The position numbers were made by a program, and so were the translations under genes. From Escarpia spicata (Eukaryota; Annelida; Polychaeta; Sabellida; Siboglinidae), in assembly GCA_963995525.1 (NCBI GenBank), contig OZ023214.1, positions 49,852,578 to 49,916,577 on the forward strand: 64,000 bases of DNA, written 5' to 3'. The first letter of the stretch is position 1. Each line of letters begins with the position of its first letter. Positions 1 to 10,192 of the stretch are shown piece by piece. The notes under the pieces were generated by a model that saw nothing but the letters and a program-made list of their open reading frames with translations, was not told the DNA's origin and ran no database searches.

Positions 1-300
1 ATCAGATGATATGATGTAGTGATGTGATGCACTGATGTAATGAGTTGATATGATGTAGTGATGTGATGCGATGATATGATGTAATGATGCGATGATATGA
101 TGTAGTGAATGTGTTGGGATGATATGATGTAGTGATGCGATGAGATGATATGCTATGTTGTGATGTAGTGATGCTGTATTGTGATGTAATCATGTATTGA
201 TGTGATGTAGTGGTGATGTGATGCTGTGCTGTGGTATTGTACTGGAGGATGTGATGTGGTGTTGTGATGTGATGTGATGCTGTGTTGTGATGTAGTGCCT
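1..300. repeat. Degenerate GATGTGATG-type simple repeat
   Basis: Imperfect tandem repeats built from the words gatgtgatg, gatgtagtg and gatgatatg fill the first 300 bases. The open frames through it encode only Ser/Thr/His/Ile-rich low-complexity peptides and are not credible proteins. It runs up to the candidate acceptor at 310-311. Confidence 0.85.
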
Positions 301-311
301 TGGTGTTGCAG

Positions 312-391
312 TAGAGGATGCGGAGGACGTAGAGGAGGAGGACACCCTCAAGAGCCTCGCCTTCCTTCTCGAGAAGGTCGAAGGCTGCTCG
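312..391 (+). CDS. Candidate internal exon of an unrecognised acidic protein
   Basis: An 80-nt segment is bounded by a good acceptor (ggtgttgcag) and a consensus donor (gtgagt). With two bases finishing a split codon it reads 26 codons, beginning EDAEDVEEEDTLKSL and ending LLEKVEGCS: an acidic start followed by a leucine-rich helix-like stretch. It ends in phase 0. It differs sharply from the simple repeats on both sides, which supports a real exon. I do not recognise the protein. The next compatible acceptor is at 1522. It could be a chance non-repetitive island. Confidence 0.45.
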
Positions 392-439
392 GTGAGTCGT
401 GTCATGTGATGGTTCTTATACACAGGGGGCAACCATAAA

Positions 440-1375
440 GTATGTCACACTGGTGATGTGACGAAGTGTTACATAGGAATGGGGGTCTTGTGGCAAAGTG
501 TTACGTGGGAGTGGGGGTCTTGTGACAAAGTGTTACATGGGAGTGGGGGTCTTGTGACAAAGTGTTACATGGAATTGGGGGTCTTTGAGCAATAGTGACA
601 TAGTGGTACATGGGAGTGGGGGTCTTGTGACAAAGTGTTACATGAGAGTGGGGGTCTTTGGGCAATAGTGACAAAGTGGTACATGGGAGTGGGGGTCTTT
701 GGGCAATAGTGACAACGTGTTACATGGGAGTGGGGTCTTTTGGCAATAGTGACAAGGTGTTACTTGGGAGTGGGGGTCTTTGGGCAATAGTGACATAGTG
801 GTACATGGGAGTGGGGGTCTTGTAACAAAGTGTTATATAGGAGTGTGGGTCTTTGGGCAATAGTGACAGTGTTACATGGGAGTGGGGGTCTTTGGACAAT
901 AGTGACAACGTGTTACATGGGAGTGTGGGTCTTTGGGCAATAGTGACAGTGTTACATGGGGGCGGGGTCTTTGGACAATAGTGACAAAGTGGTACATGGG
1001 AGTGGGGGTCTTTGGGCAATAGTGACAACGTGTTACATGGGAGTGTGGGTCTTTGGGCAATAGTGACAGTGTTACATGGGGGTGGGGTCTTTGGGCAATA
1101 GTGACAAAGTGTTACATGGGAGTGGGGGTCTTTGGGCAATAGTGACAAAGGTTACATGGGAGTGGGGGACTTTGGTCAATAGTGACACAAAGTGTTACAT
1201 TCGAGTGGGGGACTTTGGACAATAGTCACAAAGGTTACATGGGAGTGGGGTCTTTGGGCAATAGTGACACAAAGTGTTATATTGGAGTGGAGGTCTTTGG
1301 GCAATAGTGACACAAAGTGTTACATGGGAGTGGTGTGTCTTTGGGCAATCACGACAAAGTGTTACAAGGGAGACA
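440..1375. repeat. Minisatellite with mixed ~32- and ~41-bp units
   Basis: Tandem units follow the pattern agtgttacatgggagtgggg + gtctttgggcaatagtgacaa; a shorter form replaces the second half with gtcttgtgacaa. The array lies between the two candidate exons at 312-391 and 1522-1587, so it would be intronic. The open frames on the minus strand only translate the repeat. Confidence 0.9.
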
Positions 1376-1521
1376 TGACATTTCGGACAATGCGTGACAG
1401 AATGACTGTGTCATCAGTTTCAATTTTTTTAGGCATCATAATAAATAACCATTTAAACTGGCAGTCATACAAACAATATAGCAAATAAAATATCCTTACT
1501 ACTTACACTTCTTTCCTCCAG

Positions 1522-1587
1522 GGGGTAGATCACGTGGAGACGGGCACCATCTTAAAATTTCCCCATGGGTGCTCCAGGCCAGAGTGA
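1522..1587 (+). CDS. Candidate terminal exon of the left-edge gene
   Basis: A strong polypyrimidine tract and acceptor (cttctttcctccag) precede 21 codons and a TGA, starting GVDHVETGTILKF and ending HGCSRPE. The phase (0) matches the end of the exon at 312-391, so the two can be joined without a frameshift. No family is recognised. This is a splice-signal and phase argument only; a long intergenic stretch with a lucky acceptor would look the same. Confidence 0.3.
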   Translation, partial: GVDHVETGTILKFPHGCSRPE

Positions 1588-1740
1588 TATATATCAGCAG
1601 ACTCAGTCTACGTCAATTAGCCTTTAATATTCCCTCATTACTCCTTCATTACCCGCCAGGTGGTACTACTTCCACTAGGAGATCGGTCCCGTGACAGGCT
1701 AATTCCCCCTCAGGAGCAGACACTAGCTCCTTCACTTTCC
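1588..1740. other. Short unique spacer
   Basis: Non-repetitive sequence between the candidate terminal exon and the 34-bp array. I see no open frame, RNA gene or clear poly(A) signal in it. Confidence 0.5.
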
Positions 1741-3858
1741 GCCAAGCTAGACCATATATGGAAGGCACACATGTAACAAGCTAGTCCATGTACGGAAGGC
1801 AAACTTGTAACAAGCTAGACCATGTATGAAAGGCAGACCTGTAACAAGCTAGTCCATGTATGGAAGGTAAACATGTAACAAGCTAGTCCATGTACGGAAG
1901 GTATACATGTAACAAGCTAGACCATGTACGGAAGGCCAACATGTAACAAGCTAGTACATGTACGGAAGGCAGACATGTAACAGGCTAGACCATGTATGAA
2001 AGGCCAACATGTAACAAGCTAGACACCGTGTATGGAAGGTAAACATGTAACAAGCTAGACCATGTATGGATAGCAAACAGGTAACAAGCTAGTCCATGTA
2101 TGGAAGGCAAACTTATGTATGGAAGGGAAACATGTCACAAGTTAGATCATGTATGGAAGGCAGACATGTAGCAAGCTAGACCATGTATGGAAGGCAGACA
2201 TGTAACAAGCCAGACCATGTATGGAAGGCAAACATGTAACAAGCTAGTCCGTGTATGGAAGGTAAACATGTAACAAGCTAGACCATGTATGGATAGCAAA
2301 CAGGTAACAAGCTAGTCCATGTATGGAAGGCAGACATGTAACAAGCAAGACCATGTACGGAAGGCAAACATGTAACAAGCTAGACCATGTATGGAAGGCA
2401 AACTTGTAACAAGCTAGACCATGTACGGAAGGCCAACATGTAACAAGCTAGTCCATGTATGGATAGCAAACAGGTATCAAGCTAGTCCATGTATGGAAGG
2501 CAGACATGTAACAAGCTAGACCATGTACGGAAGGCAAACATGTAACAAGCTAGACCATGTATGGAAGGCAAACTTGTAACAAGCTAGACCATGTACGGAA
2601 GGCCAACATGTAACAAGCTAGTCCATGTACGGAAGGCAGCCATGTAACAGACTAGACCATGTATGAAAGGCAAACATGTAACAAGCTAGACCATATATGG
2701 AAGGCAGACATGTAACAAGCTAGACCATGTATGGAAGGCAACCATGTAACAAGCTAGACCATGTATGGAAGGCAAACATGTCACAAGTTAGACCATATAT
2801 GGAAGGCCAACATGTAACAAGCTAGTCCATGTATGGATAGCAAACAGGTATCAAGCTAGTCCATGTATGGAAGGCAGACATGTAACAAGCTAGACCATGT
2901 ACGGAAGGCAAACATGTAACAAGCTAGACCATGTATGGAAGGCAAACTTGTAACAAGCTAGACCATGTACGGAAGGCCAACATGTAACAAGCTAGTCCAT
3001 GTACGGAAGGCAGCCATGTAACAGACTAGACCATGTATGAAAGGCAAACATGTAACAAGCTAGACCATATATGGAAGGCAGACATGTAACAAGCTAGACC
3101 ATATATGGAAGGCAACCATGTAACAAGGTAGACCATGTATGGAAGGCAAACATGTCACAAGTTAGACCATATATGGAAGGCAGACATGTAGCAAGTTAGA
3201 CCATGTATGGAAGGCAGACATGTAACAAGCCAGACCATGTATAGAAGGCAAACACGTAACAAGCTAGTCCGTGTATGGAAGGGAAACATGTAACAAGCTC
3301 GACCATGTATGGATAGCAAACAGGTAACAAGCTAGTCCATGTATGGAAGGCAGACATGTAACAAGCTAGACCATGTACAGAAGGCAAACATGTAGCAAGC
3401 TAGACCATGGATGGAAGGGAAACATGTAACAAGTTAGTCCATGTATGAAAGACAAATATGTAACAAGGTAGACCGTGCATGGAAGGCAAACATGTAACAT
3501 GCTAGTCCATGTATGGAAGGTCAACATGTAACAAACTAGACCATGTACGAAAGGCAAACATGTAACAGGCTAGACCATGTATGGATGGCAAACATGTAAC
3601 AAGGTAGACCATGTATGGAAGGCAAACATGTAACAAGCTAGTCCATGTATGGAAGGTCAACATGTAACAAGCTAGACCATGTACGAAAGGCAAACATGTA
3701 ACAAGCTAGACCGTGTATGGAAGGCAAACATGTAACAAACTAGACCATGTATGGAAGGTAGACATGTAACAAGCTAGACCGTGTATGGAAGGCCAACATG
3801 TAACAAGCTAGACCATGTATGGAAGGCAGACATGTAACAGGGTAGACCATGTACGGAA
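1741..3858. repeat. 34-bp minisatellite with an 11-unit (374-bp) higher-order repeat
   Basis: About 60 tandem copies of a 34-bp unit (core acaagctagaccatgtatgg + aaggcaaacatgta). Variant units recur at fixed intervals. The ggatagcaaacaggtatc variant begins at 2461 and 2835, exactly 374 bp or 11 units apart, and flanking variants recur in the same order. Because 34 is not a multiple of 3, translation gives several overlapping 63-aa repeat frames on the minus strand; these are not genes. Confidence 0.95.
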
Positions 3859-4073
3859 TGCACCCGCTAATGAGCACCTGTGACACAAGATGTATATGAC
3901 AGTTTGAAGAATGAGAATTGTGGTAAGTAAACTGTTGGAAGTTGGAACACGTGTATGGATGGACGTAGCGTAGTGGCTTCTCGTGAGTGTCGAGTCACGC
4001 GGCTTATCTCATACTGCACCCGCTAACGAGCACGGGTAGAGAGCGGAGTTCAACTCGTGACTCCATTGTCTGT
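3859..4073. other. Unique spacer before the first TATA repeat
   Basis: Contains two imperfect copies of gcacccgctaatgagcac (near 3859 and 4016) and no convincing coding sequence. Confidence 0.4.
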
Positions 4074-4138
4074 ACTGTCTCGTGATTGAAAAGACATAAC
4101 GCCTCTATCGGGTTTGCGTATATAAACCTAACAAAACT
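4074..4138 (+). promoter_or_regulatory. 65-bp TATA-containing repeat, copy 1
   Basis: This segment is identical over 65 bases to 5214-5278 and carries TATATAAA at 4119-4126. About 75 bases downstream an ATG (4201) opens a 20-codon frame, starting MASAHDKACPEDK, that stops exactly before a consensus GTAAGT. The layout resembles a core promoter plus first exon, but no downstream exon was identified. Confidence 0.5.
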
Positions 4139-4319
4139 CTAGTGGAGCATATTACTTTCTACCGACTTCGAACAACGCAACTTCACTCCGACAGCTGAAG
4201 ATGGCGAGCGCTCACGACAAGGCATGTCCCGAGGACAAGATGAATATTATACGTCTCCAATAAGTAAGTGCTGCAAACTTTGTATTTTATCGCTTGACAT
4301 ACGCTTGACCTCCCAAGTA

Positions 4320-5112
4320 TTTCCTCGCCTTCTCTGCCTTCCTATCCTCCTCTGTATCCCTCTCCTCTCTTCCCTCGCCTTCTCTGCCTTCCTATCCTCC
4401 CCTGTCTCCCACTTCTCTCTTTCTTCGCCTTCTCTGCCTTCCTATCCTCCTCTGTCTACCTCTCCTCTCTTCCCTCGCCTTCTCTGCCTTACTATCCTCC
4501 TCTGTCTCCCTCTCCTCTCTTTCCTCGCCTCCTCCGCCTTCCTATCCTCCTCTGTCTCCCTCTCCTCTCTTTCCTCGCCTTCTCTGCCTTCCTATCCTCC
4601 TCTGTCTCCCTCTCCTCTCTTTCTTCGCCTTCTCTGCCTTCCTATCCTCCTCTGTCTCCCTCTCCTCTCTTTCCTCGTCTCCTCTGCCTTCCTATACTCC
4701 TCTGTCTCCCTCTCCTCTCTTTCCTCGTCTTCTCTTCCTTCCTATCCTCCTCTGTCTCCCTCTCCTCTCTTCCCTCGCCTTCTCTGCCTTCCTATCCTCC
4801 CCTGTCTCCCTCTGCTCTCTTCCCTCGCCTTCTCAGCCTTCCTATCCTCCTCTGTCTCCCTCTCCTCTCTTTCCTCGCCTTCTCTGCCTTCCTATCTTCC
4901 TCTGTCTCCCTCTCCTCTCTTCCCTCGCCTCCTCTGCCTTCCTATCCTCTCCTGTCTCCCTCTCCTCTCTTTCCTCGCCTTCTCTGCCTTCCTATCCTCC
5001 TGTCTCCCTCTCCTCTCTTTCCTCGCCTTATCTGCCTTCCTATCCTCCTCTGTCTCCCTCTCCTCTCTTCCCTCGCCTTCTCTGCCTTCCTATCCTCCTC
5101 TGTCTCCCTTCT
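4320..5112. repeat. 50-bp polypyrimidine minisatellite
   Basis: About 15 to 16 tandem copies of a 50-bp unit made almost wholly of C and T (cctcgccttctctgccttcc and tatcctcctctgtctccctc). The plus strand stays open for 298 codons because pyrimidine-only sequence cannot form stop codons; the Ser/Leu/Pro product is not taken as a protein. Nearly 800 bp of homopurine-homopyrimidine tract could adopt triplex DNA. Confidence 0.95.
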
Positions 5113-5213
5113 GTGCTTGAGCTTGTCAAATCTCTTTTGGTGGCTTTCTTTACCTCCTTCTCAGCTAGTGTGTACTGTGCTTGAGCTGGTCTTGTCTCTT
5201 CTCGTGTTTTTGC

Positions 5214-5278
5214 ACTGTCTCGTGATTGAAAAGACATAACGCCTCTATCGGGTTTGCGTATATAAACCTAACAAAACT
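5214..5278 (+). promoter_or_regulatory. 65-bp TATA-containing repeat, copy 2 (promoter of the 51-aa ORF)
   Basis: Exact duplicate of 4074-4138, with TATATAAA at 5259-5266. It lies 400 bases upstream of the ATG of the small acidic ORF. Splice-like signals between them (donor gtgagt near 5294; acceptors gtttcag near 5547 and gttccag near 5623) would allow a spliced leader. Confidence 0.5.
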
Positions 5279-5666
5279 AGTTGACTATTGCACGTGAGTG
5301 TTCAACGATTATTTTACTACTTTATTTATGTTTTCTCTTCAATGTGTTGACCTCTTGTCGTTTCGATTAGCTACGCGGTGTTTGGTTACCGATTGCGTCA
5401 GCAGACGTCTCCATTACGTATTGTATCATAGTCCGTTGATCTAGCTTGCCCTTTTATCATGTGTCGGTTCCCTACGCGGTGTCTGGTTACATCGCTGGCT
5501 TATTCCACTCGCTTGATCATTTTCAACGTTTTCATATATGTTTCAGAGAAGATATTTTCAAAGTTTTCATATATTTAACGTCTCGTTCATACGGTTTGAG
5601 AGTTTTAATGTATGTTCCAGAGACGAAGAGCTCCGTGAGTATCACAGTTATACGTTCTGCAACGTC

Positions 5667-5822
5667 ATGGCGGAGCTGCTCCGGACACGGGGACGTTACG
5701 ATCCCCCCAACCCTTGGGTTGACCCCGACCCTGTTGCATCTATAGACACGGGGGATATGGAAAATTGGTGTTCGGAGACAGACGATAGCGATGACGGTTT
5801 TGAAGATGTAATCGATCGTTGA
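5667..5822 (+). CDS. Candidate small gene, 51-aa acidic protein
   Basis: The ATG at 5667 opens 51 codons: a basic start (MAELLRTRGRYDPP), a Pro/Asp-rich middle, and a strongly acidic tail with ETDDSDDGFEDV. The stop at 5820-5822 is followed within six bases by AATAAA (5828-5833), a very compact 3' end. A TATA box lies at 5259. The frame extends upstream to 5538, but that part (Phe/Arg/Ser-rich) looks like leader sequence. I do not recognise a family. Promoter, ORF and poly(A) signal together make a small gene plausible; the duplicated promoter is odd. It could instead be the last exon of a longer transcript. Confidence 0.45.
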   Translation: MAELLRTRGRYDPPNPWVDPDPVASIDTGDMENWCSETDDSDDGFEDVIDR

Positions 5823-5827
5823 CAATC

Positions 5828-5833
5828 AATAAA
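5828..5833 (+). terminator. AATAAA poly(A) signal of the 51-aa ORF
   Basis: AATAAA begins six bases after the stop codon. A TA microsatellite follows at about 5870-5905. Confidence 0.5.
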
Positions 5834-5874
5834 ACATTCAACTTTCAAACTGTGGTGTTTGTTGGTTATTATAT

Positions 5875-5911
<37 letters not shown>

Positions 5912-6257
5912 CGTTTTCTCTTTGTTCTTTCGTTATTACATCATTCCGTTTATCTCTCATTATACACCTTTCATCACCTTTTAAAACTTTTCTCTTTGAT
6001 CTTTCGTTATGACTCTTTGATCTTTCGTTTCTTTCAATACCTTTCCTCTTTGAACTTTTGTTATTCCCTCTTCAGTCTCTCATATATACACAATAACCCT
6101 TCCATGGCTGCTCATTCCACCGCCAGGAGGCGCTACACACGCTCACACATACGGTCACGTGACTACGCACTTTGCTCAGGGGGGGCGGCTTTCGAAACCT
6201 CCCTAATATCAACCAAAAACTCCTCCGAACCCCCCCTGGATACCCCTTCAAACATAC
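5834..6257. other. AT-rich spacer with TA microsatellite
   Basis: Contains a (TA)n tract at about 5870-5905 and repeated ctctttgatctttcgtt words. No credible coding sequence was seen; the short frames here have no recognisable composition. Confidence 0.5.
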
Positions 6258-8401
6258 CTATATACTACTCACACCAACAGTAGAGCTGGTATGCGAACCG
6301 GTCATGACGTTCCGCAGGGTTGAGCTCTTTCCAAGTGGGTTTCTGTCCTCTAGAGCCAGCAGTAGGGTGTGTGTGTCTTTCAAGTCGCGATGCTGTCTTG
6401 ATTTGCTCATGTCCTTGTGTTGTTCACTTGTGTTATGTTTAACTCCAGTCAGTTCTTGCATTGAGCTGTTAATCGTTGCACATGCTGGCAACAGACAGAT
6501 CAGTCGTTGCTGCTCGGTCATCCCTCTTCCCCTCGTCAGTCCCCCGCTTGTCTTCATGCTGCGCATGTGTACTTGTTCAATCGTGAGGTCCGTTGACAAG
6601 CCCGCCCGTGTGCGGTTACTTCGTCTGACAACATGAAATCCTGAGACAAAGTTGTTGTGTACATCATGATGTTCCTTCTGTAAACTGAGCATGGATTGCA
6701 AATAAAGCCTAGCTGACTTAGCATACAAAGAATGCCCTGAGGCAGCCAGATAAGGTAGCATCTCCGACACAGCTTCAGTATATAGATACCAGTTTCCCAT
6801 GCGCTCTGCCTTTATGAATTTCCGAAGAATCCGGACCATATCCATGTACTGTAGCCAAATCTGTACCGTGCGCTCATTCGACAAAGACACAAAGTGTTGA
6901 TGTAGCAACTGCTTTCTGTCAAAGACTTCAGTTTTGGAGACTTCCTCGACCAACTTCCTTCCAGTCATCAGCTCTCCATACACCTGGCGTGCCACAACTA
7001 AGTCTTGATGGACTTCACCGTCGGCTGCTAATGCAATTTCACTTGTTGGGTCAACATCTTGCTGTTGTAGTGCATCGTGTGGCTTGGGAAGGGGGACCTC
7101 TAAGTAGTTGGAGAGTAGGAGCCCATTCAGAACTGCATCTAACATGAGGTGTGCACGTACTTACTTACTTACTTACTTACTTACTTAAATTTACTTACTT
7201 ACTGCTCTTGAAATGTCCTTTCCTGTCAGGATGTGCTCCACTGTTTTTGATGCATAAATTAACTCCTTCAAACCCGATCCAGCCACAAGGTGACCTATGC
7301 TTCCAAGAAAGCTCATCTCCATGTGGAAAGCACCCAATCTAAGAACTATGCATCGCAATGGGCTTCCATCGGGTCCGGAATGTATGATTGATAATGCTCT
7401 CCACCATAATGGCTGGTCAAAGGTTACGATAGTTGGCATACTATGATGTTGAGCATGTTTGGCGACGTAGTTGAGGGTGGAGTACATCGCTTGAGCTCAT
7501 GTCGATCACAGGTAGAAACACGACAGATGCCTTAGGTGTATCTTCGTGGTGGACAACTTGCATTAGTCCAAATCACGAGGGCCTTGATGGACCGAATAGG
7601 AGCGACATTTGCCACAGCGTATCTAAATTTGCCGTAGGATCCTGGACTGTCTGCATAGTCACGGTCTGGTACGACAGCTCTGCCAAAGCTTGGTTTTCTA
7701 CTAGCTGGTATTGGATGTGTATATGCCCAGTTGTCGATATCTCCTTCGTACTCACTTGGGCTCTAGGGATTGGGCGACTCGCTTTTGTTCCGGGTGTGAC
7801 CGTCGCTGTAATGCCCATGCCATGGAATGTGTCATTCATATCTAGAGTCCTGATGTTGTGGTTATCAGCTACATACTGAATAAACTCTGTGGTGTAGTTG
7901 GTTATGTCAGTGCCTTGATCTACAGTCGCATTATGTCCAAACCGTTTGACCTCTTTGTACGAACTGCAGAATCCGTGATTGTGAAGCGAGTCAATGAGAA
8001 AACAAGATGCAAAGTGATGTTGTAATTGCACTGCTAATGCAAGCTGAAGTGGGGCAAACGACACCCGGGGTCGCGCTGCTTGCACGATGGCTTGTCCAAT
8101 GGATGCTATCTTTACACCAACACCTCTTCCCTTCATGATTCCTTCAAGCAACATCTTCAAACTAGAAGGTAAGTTGCCGAGACAAGCTTCTTCAGATTCG
8201 ATTTCATTTGACGCTGGGTACACATGATGTGTCTACTGCCTTGATGTCCTCCCGGATGAACTTTTCAGCAACCTGTATTATGCAGATTATCTCGCTCTTT
8301 GGATCATCCGATTGACTGGCGTGAAACTCATGCAGTACATTTTCAGCCGTCTGCCGCATAGTCACCACATTTGATTTGTGATTTATAGTAGTGATAATCA
8401 C
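6258..8401 (-). pseudogene. Decayed multicopy invertebrate protein element (function unknown)
   Basis: Four minus-strand frames line up in order as one broken protein: 8401-8204, 8223-7573, 7487-7191 and 7145-6258. Recognisable blocks are KIASIGQAIVQAARPRV, HHFASCFLIDSLHNHGFCSS, NHNIRTLDMNDTFHGMGI, VTFDQPLWWRA and SFLGSIGHLVAGSGL. From memory, the same block order recurs in many predicted proteins of molluscs, corals, lancelets and echinoderms, in numbers suggesting a mobile or amplified element; I know of no assigned function. Frameshifts separate all four parts, and an (ACTT)n microsatellite at 7159-7203 breaks the coding region, so this copy is dead. The last 295-codon frame, with a conserved MRSMKTSGGLTRGRG segment, is still open. 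Confidence 0.7.
7155..7205. repeat. (ACTT)n microsatellite inside the decayed element
   Basis: About ten copies of acttactt interrupt the minus-strand coding relic between its last two frames. Confidence 0.9.
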
Positions 8402-8464
8402 TTGGTCACCGAAATGTTCTCTCCGTCTATTTTACAGAATATGGCTCAGTGTTATTAGATCATG

Positions 8465-9178
8465 TCAGGTACTCGACCATTTTGTTAACCAGGTCTGATA
8501 CAGTTGTCTGTTCATCGTCGTTATCTTGCAGACGTTGAATGACTTGAAGAAATGGTTCAGCTTTGACTTCACAGACAGGACGGCTTGTGTTGATTTGCTT
8601 GGTCTCCTAACTTTCAGCTTTTTCTGGACGTCTTCGTCACGCACAAACATTTGCGGGACAATTTTCTGGTGCGGAAGTTGACGCTGCATGTTTAGTGATA
8701 TACGGCGTCAGCTGCAGGCAGACCATGCACAGCGAGCAACCGGGTCCGAACACTATCAACCCAGGAGTCTCTTCTTGTAGAACATTGCAATGCACTATTT
8801 CCTTGCATTCTCTTGTAGCCACAGTATACACATCTCCTTGACTTTTCCTTCTGTCAAAACATACTGTCGTCCCACGGCATAAGCAATCAGTTTTGAAGTT
8901 AAACGTCTGCTCTGCTGATCACAGCAACGAAATCTGGAGACTTGGTCCGGGTTTCTCATAATCTCTAATTGCGCAATTTTCGTCGGATTTCAATACGAAT
9001 AACGGCATTCCCGATGCACCACTTGTCCAAGAACAGGTTCAATGGAGTCTCTATGTTGTTTGCTAGCTTTATTGATGCCTTGGCTACCTTTCTCGCGAAG
9101 GGATACTGTTGCATGGCCATTACTAAAGGGTTCCTGGCAGAACACATAGAAATCCTTTCTGGTATTGCCATGCTTCAA
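8465..9178 (-). pseudogene. Probable N-terminal remains of the same decayed element
   Basis: Further short minus-strand frames lie upstream of the recognisable part. 8831-8637 has a Cys-rich stretch (GPGCSLCMVCLQLTPYI), 8689-8465 is Lys-rich, and 9171-8965 has ANNIETPLNLFLDKWCIGNA. Strand, order and composition fit an N-terminal part with a Cys-containing domain, but none can be joined without frameshifts and I could not match them to a family. Confidence 0.3.
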
Positions 9179-9239
9179 GCAACGAGATCATCTGAAGAAA
9201 AAAAAAAATGTTTATATAAATGTTGTATATGTGTTAATA

Positions 9240-9491
9240 CTAATACATGCAAGCGTTCAGCGTGACGACATAGCGCAAAACCAGGAACCCATATTCTACA
9301 ACCCTTCATTATCGCTCACTTTTTGATCATACTTTACAAATATGTATAAATACTATTGCGTATTTGCTATTCGTTAACACGATATCATGAGAGAATGTGT
9401 TAACATCGATTTGACTAAACATAAATTATTTAATTGAAGCGTGGGCGCCTACATAAAACGTGAAAGTACCGTTATGCAAGCCTACTTACTT
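9240..9491. other. AT-rich spacer
   Basis: Nothing recognisable apart from AT-rich sequence leading into the TTAA-bounded element. Confidence 0.4.
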
Positions 9492-10192
9492 TTAAGGTAG
9501 GTAGTATGGATTACACCAAAAATCTTTAGTTTTCAACACAGATCAACCATATTTGGTATGCAGATACATAATAACATAGTTAAGGTTTTTTCATGTTTCG
9601 CATAAATTATGCAAATTAGGTATCCAATATTGCCGCCATAATACGGAAAATTAGGTATTTTTTGCCGCGCTCTAACCAAAAACGTATTCAAGTTTGTAAT
9701 TTAGCACAGGGATTACTGTTATGCATATCTACTGCATGAATATCACAGAAATCAGATATGTTGTGTTGTTTACATGAAAAAAGATTTGTTGTCGAAAAAA
9801 ACTATTTTGTGTAACTTTTTCACATAATTAACGCCTATAATTCAGAAACCATTAAATATATTATGATTTCTTTTAATTCATGCAGTAGATATACTCATTA
9901 GGCACTGCGGTGCAAAATGTTTTGTAGTTATACCCAGTATTTATTCTACTAGAGCGCAGCAACTTTAAGTACTCACAGCAAAAATGGTATTCCGAGAAAA
10001 CGATGATAAGGTAATTTTGTATAACCAAATTCTGCCAAAAGCCGTCCGAAGAAACCTCAATATTGCCACTTGTTCAGCTAATATACTAACTGCATATTGA
10101 GGTAAGGATATGAAAGTACATAAATAGCCAAGAAAGTCCTTTTCCAAAAAAAATTCCAAAATTACTTTTTGAATCCATACTACCTACCTTAA
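9492..10192. mobile_element. TTAA-bounded ~700-bp MITE
   Basis: A perfect 21-bp terminal inverted repeat, ttaaggtaggtagtatggatt, occurs at 9492-9512 and inverted at 10172-10192. Its outermost four bases are TTAA on both sides, the target site used by piggyBac- and Kolobok-type transposases. There is no transposase frame inside, so it is a non-autonomous element. If TTAA is the target duplication, the element proper is 9496-10188 with 17-bp inverted repeats. Confidence 0.75.

Noticed and set aside
720..3693. Several 62- to 142-codon minus-strand ORFs
   Set aside because: They translate the 32/41-bp and 34-bp minisatellites; the repeat, not coding constraint, keeps them open.
1741..3858. CRISPR-like array of 34-bp repeats
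   Set aside because: Repeats abut with no unique spacers, and the surrounding DNA is clearly animal nuclear sequence.
4224..5120. 298-codon Ser/Leu/Pro-rich ORF
   Set aside because: It is the translation of a 50-bp polypyrimidine minisatellite, which cannot contain stop codons on this strand.
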